A DNA stretch of 25,708 nucleotides from JBOFSQ01 sp051651625 (GTDB lineage Bacteria > Planctomycetota > Planctomycetia > Pirellulales > Thermoguttaceae). Where the stretch lies: contig JBOFSQ010000012.1 of the NCBI GenBank assembly GCA_051651625.1, positions 1 through 25,708 of the forward strand, read 5' to 3'. Below the pieces are notes generated by a model that was not told where the DNA came from, ran no database searches, and was given only the letters and a program-made list of their open reading frames with translations. The position numbers and the translations under genes are program-made. Below are positions 1-7,164 of this stretch, piece after piece; position 1 is the first letter of the stretch, and each line of letters opens with the position of its first letter.

Positions 1-67
1 GTTCGGCATAGCCGAACCCTCCAGCCATACGCGGCACGGCGTTTGGAGGGTTCGGCTATGCCGAACC
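1..67. repeat. Perfect 23-bp inverted repeat just downstream of the HtrA-like gene
   Basis: Bases 1-23 are the exact reverse complement of 44-66, leaving a 20-base loop. Each arm contains GTTCGGC-AT/TA-GCCGAAC, which is itself nearly palindromic. The structure begins 5 bases past the stop codon of the minus-strand protease gene, so it could stop or stabilise that transcript, but there is no U-tract. A 27-base segment (41-67) recurs exactly at 15220-15246, so this is a dispersed repeat and not only a terminator. Confidence 0.85.
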
Positions 68-71
68 GGAA

Positions 72-1283
72 CTACTTCATCGCTGGTCGGCGTCCGATGG
101 TGACGGGGATTTCGGTCGCCTCTTCGTGACGCAAGATCGTCAGAACGACGCGAGTCTCTGGCGGTGTGATGATTACGGTGTGACTCAACTGCAAGTGACT
201 GGCGACCGGAGTGTTGTCCCACTTTTGAATGATGTCTCCCGGTTCAAGTCCCGCCTCGGCGGCTGGCGACCACGGTGCAACAAATGTCACGATGGCACCA
301 GTCGGTTTCTCCCATCCGAGGTGCTGCGAGAGCGGAAGTGAGACCGGTTCAAGCCCGATCCCAAGCCAACCGTGGACGATCTCGCCGTCGCGCCGGAGTC
401 GCTCGTAAACCTGCCGCGCAAGGTTGCTCGGTATCGCAAGCCCAATCCCCGAAAACGATTCGCTCGCACCAGCAATCATCGTGTTGATGCCGACAAGATC
501 ACCGCTCTGATTAACCAGCGGACCGCCGCTGTTGCCGGGGTTGATTGCTGCGTCGATCTGCAAGTATTCCTGAACACGCGAACTCGATGGCGATGCACTG
601 TAACGCTCCTTCGCACTTACAATCCCCGTCGTCGCCGTGTGCGAAAAACCGAACGGATTACCAATCGCCACAACGGGGTCGCCGACTTCCATCGCACTGC
701 TGTCGCCCCAATCAATCGGCGCAAGTTCACTCGCAACAACTTTGAGAACCGCAAGGTCCATCACGCGGTCGAACCCGACAATCTGCACATCGCTGATGCG
801 TCGTCCGTCGAGAAGCTGAACGACGACTCGTTCAGCCATCGCCAAGACGTGAAAGTTTGTCAGAACATGACCATCGGCATCAATGATCACACCCGAACCT
901 TCGCCGACTCGTTGGCCGTCGGCAAACGTCTCGATGCCGACCACCGATGGTGCCACCTTCTTGATCACCCACGGCGTTCGCTGAACGGTGTCGGGGAAGT
1001 CGCGGAGCACCTCTCTGGCAACATCGGCCTTCGCCCGTTCTTTGGCACGATTGATAGCGTATACAACCGGTGCCACGAGCGACGGCAAAAGCAGTAGCAA
1101 AACCACAAACGCCAAGACCGTCACGAGGAGCGGCCCGCCCGACCGCAACCGTGGCCGTGCGGCGAGCGGTTTCGATTTCGACTCTGCATACGTCTCGTTC
1201 ACACCGCGCGCGAGAAAGACCGGCGGTTCTGATTGCGTTACAATAACAGGCGTCGATGGTGTGTATTCGTCTGGTGTGTTCAT
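72..1283 (-). CDS. Membrane-anchored HtrA/DegP-like serine protease with one PDZ domain
   Basis: This 403-residue protein is a trypsin-like protease of the HtrA (S1C) family, which degrades or processes damaged envelope proteins. A hydrophobic segment at residues about 51-77 follows a 48-residue N-terminal tail and should anchor it in the inner membrane with the protease outside the cytoplasm. The catalytic triad is intact: His145 in TNFHVL, Asp176 in MDLAVLKV and Ser252 in NPGNSGGP. A single PDZ domain covers residues about 304-395, so the layout resembles DegS more than two-PDZ DegP. Its ATG overlaps the TGA of the upstream gene in an ATGA, indicating translational coupling. The family assignment is secure. 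The substrate is unknown, and I give no gene symbol because degS, degP and htrA are not separable here. Confidence 0.95.
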   Translation of the reverse strand: MNTPDEYTPSTPVIVTQSEPPVFLARGVNETYAESKSKPLAARPRLRSGGPLLVTVLAFVVLLLLLPSLVAPVVYAINRAKERAKADVAREVLRDFPDTVQRTPWVIKKVAPSVVGIETFADGQRVGEGSGVIIDADGHVLTNFHVLAMAERVVVQLLDGRRISDVQIVGFDRVMDLAVLKVVASELAPIDWGDSSAMEVGDPVVAIGNPFGFSHTATTGIVSAKERYSASPSSSRVQEYLQIDAAINPGNSGGPLVNQSGDLVGINTMIAGASESFSGIGLAIPSNLARQVYERLRRDGEIVHGWLGIGLEPVSLPLSQHLGWEKPTGAIVTFVAPWSPAAEAGLEPGDIIQKWDNTPVASHLQLSHTVIITPPETRVVLTILRHEEATEIPVTIGRRPAMK

Positions 1284-2842
1284 TCCGGCGTAGGCGGTTT
1301 TGATGATGACGGCTCCGCTGGTAACGGCTCCGGCAATGGCGGTTCGGGATCGGGAATTGGTTCGGGTTCGCTGGTGGACGAGTCGGAATGCGGAGTTGTT
1401 TTCGGGCCGGTCACTGGTACCGCTGGTGCGACTACCATTTGGAATCGTATCGCATAGCGGCGACTATTTTCGCTTGGATTGTCGGTGAGGTTGCCGATCT
1501 CGACGCGGTGTTTGGCGTCGGTGAGCAGGTCTTCGAGGAGCGAAACGATGTCGGCACTCTGCGCCATCGCTGGGATCGTGAGTGTCGCAACGCCCTTGTT
1601 TGACCGCATCACCATCGACGACAACACCACCGACGCAGAATCGGGTAGACGACGACTGAGCCACTCAAGTTCGTCGAACCACGCCACGTCGTTGGCCATC
1701 CACGCATCGAGGAGGGCGACTTGCTGTTGGTTTTTTGTCCGTTCCGGTTTTGAACGACTGATTGCCGCCGCCTCGTTTTTGAGCTTTACGAGGTGCGATT
1801 CGAGCGATGTCTTTCGGACAAATCCCCAGACGAACAGTCCAACAATCACCGCCAAGACAACGGCAACGGCAAACGTGATCGCGTGTCGTTTGCTGGCGGG
1901 CGCGGGCGGACGTTTTGGGTTAAGAAAGTCGAGAAGCGGCTGCGATTCTTGAACCGTTTGCTGCGTCGCGCCGATCATCGCCGCACCGCACGTCGGCCAC
2001 GCACTCCCGTCGCGCGGCGACTTCACCACACTCGCCAAGTCGAGCGACGAGACCGGACACGGAAGCAGCGACGCCAACCGCGATTCGTATTCACTCGCCG
2101 TGTTTCCGATGACGACAACTCGTTCGGTCGTGATGAGGAGTTCGTTTTGTGCGGAGGTGGAAGTGCGTTTGATTTCGGTTGCAAGCTGCGCGGCCTGTGC
2201 AGCGGCGTCGTCTTTTTCGCTGGTGTTGAGTCGGTGTGAACGCATCGAGATCGACTGTCCGCCCGCGACGCACGTTTGCGTAACTTCGTCGCCGTCGATC
2301 TCGACGAGCAGAGTTCCGCCGCTGGTTGATCCGTTTGGCGTCGTCTTCCAGAACGCCGCAAGTTCGCACGGCTGAAGCACGACGCGAGACAGTTTTAGCT
2401 GTGCGGTTTGGCAGAGCTGTTGCAGCGACGCGAGCATTGCGGGCCGGAGCATCGCGGCGAGAATACGATGTGTTGTCGTCTCGGTTCCGGCGGGCGGGTC
2501 GATGACGAAGAAGTCGAGTGGCGCGGCGGGGTCGTATGCGGTGAACTCGCGTGTCGCTTGAAACCGCACCAAGTCGGGAAGCTCTTCGAACGGCACGCGC
2601 GGCACCGTGAACGAACGAACTTCCGCAAGACTTCGCGGCAGAACGATTGTCGTTTCGTATTTTGTGAGGTGTTCGCTGGCGACAAACGCGGCGAACTCGT
2701 CGCGGAACGCGGGAATCGCAGCGTCAAACGACTCGGCGGGAAAGCTGATAGCACGCTCCCACACAAGACGACGCTTCACGCCCGACGCCACCAAAAGACG
2801 CAAACCATCACGCTGCCAAGCAATTGTGAGCCAATGAGACAT
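1280..2842 (-). CDS. PilM/PilN- or GspL-like inner-membrane protein
   Basis: The 520-residue product has the architecture of GspL, or of PilM fused to PilN. Residues 1-310 look like a cytoplasmic actin-like domain; the region with PFEELPDLVRFQATREF (about 85-100) resembles the PilM segment ending in the membrane-associated helix. One transmembrane helix lies at about 320-342, followed by a short helical region (343-375) and a periplasmic domain (about 376-472) with the PilN-like pattern of WFDELEWLSRRLP and a beta-alpha-beta stretch. The tail (about 478-520) is rich in Pro, Glu and Ser. In type II secretion and type IV pilus systems such proteins link the assembly ATPase to the inner-membrane platform. 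No ATPase, platform or prepilin peptidase gene is adjacent; the partner here is the HtrA-like protease, which overlaps by 4 bases. The call rests on architecture and weak motifs. Confidence 0.6.
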   Translation of the reverse strand: MSHWLTIAWQRDGLRLLVASGVKRRLVWERAISFPAESFDAAIPAFRDEFAAFVASEHLTKYETTIVLPRSLAEVRSFTVPRVPFEELPDLVRFQATREFTAYDPAAPLDFFVIDPPAGTETTTHRILAAMLRPAMLASLQQLCQTAQLKLSRVVLQPCELAAFWKTTPNGSTSGGTLLVEIDGDEVTQTCVAGGQSISMRSHRLNTSEKDDAAAQAAQLATEIKRTSTSAQNELLITTERVVVIGNTASEYESRLASLLPCPVSSLDLASVVKSPRDGSAWPTCGAAMIGATQQTVQESQPLLDFLNPKRPPAPASKRHAITFAVAVVLAVIVGLFVWGFVRKTSLESHLVKLKNEAAAISRSKPERTKNQQQVALLDAWMANDVAWFDELEWLSRRLPDSASVVLSSMVMRSNKGVATLTIPAMAQSADIVSLLEDLLTDAKHRVEIGNLTDNPSENSRRYAIRFQMVVAPAVPVTGPKTTPHSDSSTSEPEPIPDPEPPLPEPLPAEPSSSKPPTPE

Positions 2843-2942
2843 GGTAAAGTTTAACCGTTCACGGTTTTGATTTGTTTTGTGTCGCTGGTTGGCAATTTCT
2901 TACCGCAATACTTCTTCAAACTCTTCGAGCGACTGGCTTATT

Positions 2943-3046
2943 TTAGCCCCAACGGGGCGACAAGAACTTAGCCGTGGGTGAAGTGGTACTCCACGAACCC
3001 ACGGTAGGCGACACCAATAGAATCCGTAGCCCCAACGGGGCGCAAG
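2943..3046. repeat. Repeat block A (transposase 3' side): two 13-bp palindromes around a hairpin
   Basis: GCCCCAACGGGGC occurs at 2946-2958 and 3029-3041. Between them CCGTGGGT (2972-2979) pairs with ACCCACGG (2997-3004), with an inner stem GTGG/CCAC (2983-2986 with 2991-2994). The block ends 2-3 bases from the stop codon of the transposase gene. It is an inverted, closely similar copy of block B on the other side of that gene. Confidence 0.9.
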
Positions 3047-3048
3047 AA

Positions 3049-3495
3049 TCATCCCCACGCATAACGTTCGTCCAGTTCAACTTCATGCTTCTTTAGCAGC
3101 GTTCGCAACTCGTCTTGGAACGACAAACTCCGATGATGTTCCTCTTGGCTGTTGATGTAAGCAATCACCTTTTCTCGCTGCGAATAGCTAACCGAAAAGA
3201 CCGCGTATCCATCCTGCCAGTGAAAATCTGAAATCGTCGTTTTCAGTTTCATTGTCGTGCCTGTTTTGACGTTGCGTACCAAATCGGCAATCGTCACACT
3301 TCTGGAGATCGCACAAAAGATGTGAACGTGGTCTGCGGTGCCACCAATAGACAACGGCGTTGAGTGCAAGTGTTTGACGATGCCTCCGATGTATGCGTGT
3401 ACTTCGTTCCGCTCTGGTTCCGAACTCAAAAAAGGTGCTCGGTTTTTCGTGGAAAACACAATATGAAGCAGAACTTTTTCAAACGACTGCGGCAT
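3049..3495 (-). CDS. IS200/IS605-type (RAYT-like) HUH tyrosine transposase
   Basis: The 148-residue product belongs to the Y1 transposase family (TnpA of IS200/IS605 and REP-associated tyrosine transposases), which cut and join single-stranded DNA at hairpins. The HUH metal-binding motif is visible as DHVHIFCAI in mid-protein, and the likely catalytic tyrosine lies in YINSQEEHH, followed by a charged C-terminal helix. The length is normal for the family and the frame is intact, so it could be active. It sits alone, without tnpB, tightly enclosed by inverted repeat blocks A and B that end within a few bases of its start and stop codons. That arrangement fits a RAYT acting on its own REP-like hairpins or a minimal IS200-like element. 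The family call is confident; present activity is unknown. Confidence 0.93.
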   Translation of the reverse strand: MPQSFEKVLLHIVFSTKNRAPFLSSEPERNEVHAYIGGIVKHLHSTPLSIGGTADHVHIFCAISRSVTIADLVRNVKTGTTMKLKTTISDFHWQDGYAVFSVSYSQREKVIAYINSQEEHHRSLSFQDELRTLLKKHEVELDERYAWG

Positions 3496-3500
3496 TGTTT

Positions 3501-3650
3501 CTTACGCCCCGTTGGGGCTTACGGATTGTGTTGGTGTTGCGTACCGTGGGTTCGCGGAATACCGCTCACCCACGGCTAAGCTCTTGCTGCCCCGTTGGGG
3601 CAAATACATCATTCACGACTGCAAACAAATTTTACTACACCCTCGATGCG
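3501..3650. repeat. Repeat block B (transposase 5' side) with outer extension
   Basis: GCCCCGTTGGGGC occurs at 3506-3518 and 3589-3601, flanking CCGTGGGT...ACCCACGG with an inner stem GCGG/CCGC (3554-3557 with 3562-3565). The block is the reverse complement of block A with small differences. Bases 3601-3645 beyond the last palindrome match 5101-5145 outside block D at roughly four of five positions, so the repeated unit extends further on this side than the palindromes alone. Confidence 0.88.
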
Positions 3651-3684
3651 TAGGCATTTTACAGCAAACGGATCAATCCGTTCG

Positions 3685-4710
3685 CTACTTTTCGCTGCTC
3701 AACTTTTCCATCACCGCGCAGACGCCTACCGTTCCGGCGCAGCCGCGGCGGCAGTTTCCGCAACCGGTGCAGAGGATCACGCCGAACTTGTCGGGATAAA
3801 TTACCATCTTGTGTTGAATACGTTGCCGCTGGCGGAGCGTGTGCGAACTCCGCGGATTGTGGCCGCTGGCGTGGTGCGTGAAGAGTGAAAATTGGCAGGT
3901 GTCCCAGTTGCGAACCTTTCGCCCAGACGCCGCCGTCCCCTCATCGACCATATCAAAACAGTGACACGTCGGGCAGAGATATGTACACGCTCCGCAGCCG
4001 ACACACCGCCACGTCGCCTCGCCCGCAAAGACCGGATGGTCATAGTTTTCACGCAGTTTTTTCTGCACCGCAGCGATGTCAAACCGAACCGGCGGTGGCG
4101 TCGCCGTCTTACCTGTTTGCGACGACTCGGTCGTTTTGCCGGCGAACAGTGCGCGCCCTTTATCGGTGCTGCAACGAACTTCAAACGTGTCGTCATCGAT
4201 CTGAAGTAGCACTGCGTCGGCACCGCTCGTCGTCTCTGGCGAACAGCCGACGGACGTGCAGAAGCAATCGGCGTCGGCGGCGGAGCAGGCGAGAGTGACG
4301 ACGGTCGTGACCTCGCGGCGTCGCTGATAGAAAACGTCTTGGAAGTCCCACGCGAAGACGTGGTCGAGTAGCGGAAGCGCGGCAGCGTCGCACGGACGGG
4401 CCGCGAGCACGAGTTGCGGCGGCGTCTGCGGAAGTGCTTGCAACGCCGCGTCATTGAGCACGACATCGCCGCTACCTCGCTGTTCAAAGGTGTAAAGCAC
4501 CTCCGAACGCGGGAAGAAAAACGGCTTGATCGAACCTATCGGCATGGCCGTCGAATCGAGAACGATGTCGCGTCCCGATGTGACGTATGCGAAGTCGATG
4601 CGTTCACCTTTGTTGTTGCCGAAACGAACTGGCGCGGCGACGAGTACACCAGCGTTGATGCGGTCATCGGCCAAGGCCAAAAGAGCGGAGCGGGAAATAA
4701 TCTGTGACAT
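3685..4710 (-). CDS. 4Fe-4S dicluster protein, hydrogenase/sulfhydrogenase beta or AsrA-like
   Basis: The 341-residue cytoplasmic protein carries two ferredoxin-like cysteine clusters near the C-terminus: C236, C239, C242, C246 (with C249 and C251 close by) and C314, C317, C320, C324 (with C331). The N-terminal part contains LAARPCDAAALPLLD (about 102-116), which I associate with the beta subunit of soluble NiFe (sulf)hydrogenases and subunit A of anaerobic sulfite reductase, where the protein passes electrons between a flavin subunit and the catalytic subunit. No flavin, hydrogenase or sulfite-reductase partner gene lies in the window. The gene is isolated between two sets of the same repeat blocks. 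The iron-sulfur assignment is firm; the exact redox complex is inferred. Confidence 0.8.
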   Translation of the reverse strand: MSQIISRSALLALADDRINAGVLVAAPVRFGNNKGERIDFAYVTSGRDIVLDSTAMPIGSIKPFFFPRSEVLYTFEQRGSGDVVLNDAALQALPQTPPQLVLAARPCDAAALPLLDHVFAWDFQDVFYQRRREVTTVVTLACSAADADCFCTSVGCSPETTSGADAVLLQIDDDTFEVRCSTDKGRALFAGKTTESSQTGKTATPPPVRFDIAAVQKKLRENYDHPVFAGEATWRCVGCGACTYLCPTCHCFDMVDEGTAASGRKVRNWDTCQFSLFTHHASGHNPRSSHTLRQRQRIQHKMVIYPDKFGVILCTGCGNCRRGCAGTVGVCAVMEKLSSEK

Positions 4711-4883
4711 AGCGGCGCATTATGCCCCAAGACCGCATCTCTTCAAGGGGACGTTCAAGATTCGCCCCGCGACGGTTTGACATCGTAGGCAATTAAGATA
4801 TACTCCCGCGTCTTGTGTTGGTGTAGTGAAGGAAGTTTGCTTGCGAGTAAAAGAATTGGTTAACGGTTTGCGATGGTGGCGTG

Positions 4884-4990
4884 TCCGTAGCCCCAACGGG
4901 GCGACAAGAGCTTAGCCGTGGGTGAGCGGTATTCCGCGAACCCACGGTAGGTGACCACACCAGAATCCGTAGCCCCAACGGGGCGAAAGA
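4884..4990. repeat. Repeat block C
   Basis: GCCCCAACGGGGC occurs at 4890-4902 and 4972-4984 around CCGTGGGT...ACCCACGG with an inner stem GCGG/CCGC (4926-4929 with 4934-4937). The hairpin core is identical to the reverse complement of block B. Inside the last palindrome the sequence continues AAGAAATGATGCGG, which resembles the 5' junction of the transposase gene (AAGAAACAATGCCG). Confidence 0.9.
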
Positions 4991-5006
4991 AATGATGCGG
5001 CCAGAT

Positions 5007-5150
5007 TCTTGCGCCCCGTTGGGGCTGTCTGGTTTTTGGGGCTTTGTACCGTGGGTTCGCTTCGCTCACCCACGGCTAAGTTCTTGCTGCCCCGTTGGGG
5101 CAAATACGCCATTCATGCCTGCAACCAACTTCTACTACACTCTCTTGCGA
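5007..5150. repeat. Repeat block D, inverted relative to C
   Basis: GCCCCGTTGGGGC occurs at 5013-5025 and 5089-5101 around CCGTGGGT...ACCCACGG with a shortened inner loop containing GCTTCGC. The sequence entering the block, GATTCTTGCGCCCC, is identical to that at the stop codon of the transposase gene read on its own strand. Only 28 bases separate the facing palindromes of C and D, so C-D looks like the transposase element with its coding region removed. Confidence 0.88.
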
Positions 5151-5184
5151 CTGCGAAATTGTTCTACTTGTATGAGGTTCCCGC

Positions 5185-5580
5185 TTGAAAAAGTTGACTG
5201 CTGAAGAACTTGTCCCGTTCAAAAACCTTCTCCTCAAGATGCGTGCGAGGCTGCGCGGTGATGTCGATGCGATCACCGAAAACGCCCTCCAAAAAAATCG
5301 GATGGAGACGAGCGTCGATGGTACGTCGATGCCGATCCACATGGCCGATGTTGGTACCGACAACTTCGAGCAAGAGTTTTCGCTCTCGCTGATGATGAAC
5401 GAGAGTGAAACACTCGCCCAAGTAGAAGACGCCCTCCTGCGGATTCAGCAAGAAACTTATGGCGACTGCGAAGATTGTGGAGCACGAATCACAAAGGCCC
5501 GCCTACACGCCGTTCCACACACGACAATGTGTATCCACTGCGCTGAAAAGAGCGAGGCCAACGCAAAACAAGTACCGTAA
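5185..5580 (+). CDS. DksA/TraR-type C4 zinc-finger protein
   Basis: The 131-residue product has an N-terminal helical region (about 5-90) and a C-terminal C4 zinc finger with C95, C98, C116 and C119 (CEDC...CIHC), the DksA/TraR arrangement. Members bind in the RNA polymerase secondary channel and modulate initiation, often together with ppGpp. The motif GTDNFEQEF with acidic residues lies in the helical part, as in short DksA homologues. I chose the TTG at 5185 because GAGG (5174-5177) stands 7 bases upstream; the ATG at 5172 is in another frame and soon stops. It lies just outside repeat block D. Its precise regulatory role cannot be read from the sequence. Confidence 0.9.
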   Translation: MKKLTAEELVPFKNLLLKMRARLRGDVDAITENALQKNRMETSVDGTSMPIHMADVGTDNFEQEFSLSLMMNESETLAQVEDALLRIQQETYGDCEDCGARITKARLHAVPHTTMCIHCAEKSEANAKQVP

Positions 5581-5633
5581 ACCATAACGCTGGTTCCGAG
5601 ACATCTCAAAACAATTCACCGTTGACGAACACC

Positions 5634-7133
5634 ATGCGAAACACCTTCTCGATTCTTCTCGTCGCTCTGCTTGCAAACGTCCTGTGTGCAAACAACGTCT
5701 TCGCAGCGGACGCGCTCTCGCCCGACTTTGAACGTGCGGTTCGCAACTACGAAATGCGGAGCATCGACGATCCGCCGGTTCCGGGGAACACTCTGTTTGT
5801 CGGGAGTTCGTCGTTCGCACTTTGGGGGAAGAAACTCGAAGAGGCGTTTGCAGACCGCGACGCCGTAAATCGCGGCTTCGGCGGCTCGATCTTCGCCGAC
5901 AACATTCTCGCACTCCAGCGGATTCACATTCCGTATCGCCCGTCGCGGGTCGTTATCTTTTGCGGTACGAACGACTTTGCACGCGGCCAGAGCGTCGATG
6001 AAGTCTACCGAAACTTCACCTACTACATCGCGCGACACTGGGTCGCAAATCCGCTTGCGGAAATCTTTTTCGTCTCGACGACACACGCACCCGCACGCGA
6101 AAAGTTTTGGGAAAACGGAGACGAACTCTGCCGCCGCGTCCGCGAACTCGCAACCAAAACCTCTGGCCTCTACTTCATCGACATCATAACGCCGATGAAC
6201 GACGAATCGGGCCGCGTCCGCGAAGAACTGTTTGTCGCCGACCGTCTGCACTTGAACGACGCTGGTCACGCAATCTGGACCGATGCGTTCCGCGCTGCAT
6301 TCGCCGCCGCCGATGCGCAGACGACACAGCGAGACGTTCGCAAACTGTTCGCCGAACGCAAATCGCTCGGTCTCTTCGACGATCCGCGTTTTGTCACCGA
6401 CAGTATTACTGTCACCGAACCGTCCGCAAGCGACACAAAACTTCACGTCATTTTCATTGGCGACAGCATCACGTCGAAGATCGACTGGTCGGAAGTGCCG
6501 TCGCCGGATGCGTGTGCGAAGTATTTGGCGTCGCAGGCTGGGGTTGGCGAAGTGACGTTCGCAAACGTCGGCGTGAGTGGTGCGACGACCGCCGACTTTC
6601 TGCCGAAAGACGGACGACTTTTTGGCCGCGTTCGCAGTGCTATTGACGAGGCGAAACGCGAACACGGCGAGAGCGAAATCGTATTTTCACTGATGCTCGG
6701 CACCAACGACAGTGCTGTCACCGGCCCGAATGGTGCGCCGCGAACGCCGTCGCAATACCGCGACAACTTGCGATTGATCATCGACGAACTGCTCACGCTC
6801 GCGCCGAACGCAAAGGTTGGCGTTCACCGTCCGATCTGGTACAGCGAGACGACGCAGAATAGTTCGACGTATTTGCTCGAAGGACAACTTCGCGCGGCGG
6901 CTTATGCGGAAGAGATTCGGCGACTGGTTGCGGCTTACACAAACGGCGCGACATCTGGTCGGGTTTTCCTCGGCGACTTTAACGCATTCGACCATTTCCG
7001 TACGCACAGCGAGTCGCTCTTCGCTCCAGAAAAGAGTCTGTCCGGCGCGACGTTTTACCTCCACCCCAACACCCGCGGCGCGGACATCCTCGGTCGATTC
7101 TGGGGCGAAGCGATTCGCGGGAATGTGTTGTAG
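5634..7133 (+). CDS. Exported protein with two tandem SGNH/GDSL hydrolase domains
   Basis: The 499-residue product begins with a signal peptide (MRNTFSILLVALLANVLC, cleavage near residue 24). I prefer the ATG at 5634 to the in-frame TTG at 5622 because it starts the signal peptide cleanly. Domain 1 (about 45-225) has GSSSF with the likely nucleophile Ser59, NRGFGGS, GTND (111-114) and DRLH with His206. Domain 2 (about 268-495) has GDSIT with Ser278, NVGVSG, GTND (356-359) and His477 in LHPN. The usual Asp three residues before that His is replaced by Phe474. SGNH enzymes are esterases or lipases; exported ones often deacetylate glycans. The substrate is unknown. It follows the DksA-like gene by 53 bases on the same strand. 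Confidence 0.9.
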   Translation: MRNTFSILLVALLANVLCANNVFAADALSPDFERAVRNYEMRSIDDPPVPGNTLFVGSSSFALWGKKLEEAFADRDAVNRGFGGSIFADNILALQRIHIPYRPSRVVIFCGTNDFARGQSVDEVYRNFTYYIARHWVANPLAEIFFVSTTHAPAREKFWENGDELCRRVRELATKTSGLYFIDIITPMNDESGRVREELFVADRLHLNDAGHAIWTDAFRAAFAAADAQTTQRDVRKLFAERKSLGLFDDPRFVTDSITVTEPSASDTKLHVIFIGDSITSKIDWSEVPSPDACAKYLASQAGVGEVTFANVGVSGATTADFLPKDGRLFGRVRSAIDEAKREHGESEIVFSLMLGTNDSAVTGPNGAPRTPSQYRDNLRLIIDELLTLAPNAKVGVHRPIWYSETTQNSSTYLLEGQLRAAAYAEEIRRLVAAYTNGATSGRVFLGDFNAFDHFRTHSESLFAPEKSLSGATFYLHPNTRGADILGRFWGEAIRGNVL

Positions 7134-7164
7134 ACACGCAGCCTAATGCCATGGAGAGTTTTCG

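Larger units (their letters stand above)
4711..5184. other. 474-base gap holding repeat blocks C and D
   Basis: I see no gene here. Short open frames across the region only read through the palindromic blocks and give repeat-type peptides. The first 170 bases presumably carry the promoter of the divergent 4Fe-4S gene, but I could not pick out convincing -35/-10 boxes. The last 80 bases precede the DksA-like gene and include its GAGG ribosome binding site. Confidence 0.75.

Noticed and set aside
372..1097. 241-codon plus-strand frame opposite the HtrA-like gene
   Set aside because: It lies wholly antisense to the protease domain with its intact catalytic triad.
3364..3799. Short plus-strand frames across block B and the end of the 4Fe-4S gene
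   Set aside because: They translate the palindromic repeats (PRWG/CPVGAN-type peptides) that also appear around blocks C and D.
4793..5112. Short minus-strand frames across blocks C and D
   Set aside because: The same repeat-derived peptides occur in several frames, so these are not genes.
4884..5150. Possible CRISPR-like array from four evenly similar palindromes
   Set aside because: The units are in inverted, not direct, orientation, their spacers are themselves repeated, and no cas gene is near.
2943..5150. Composite transposon carrying the 4Fe-4S gene as cargo
   Set aside because: The elements are single-strand HUH type and no target duplications or joint boundaries are visible; chance neighbouring insertions are simpler.
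5616..6665. Long minus-strand open frame (349 codons) opposite the SGNH gene
   Set aside because: It is antisense to a protein with clear catalytic motifs and signal peptide, and its own translation is Arg/Cys/Val-rich with no domain; it is a codon-bias shadow.
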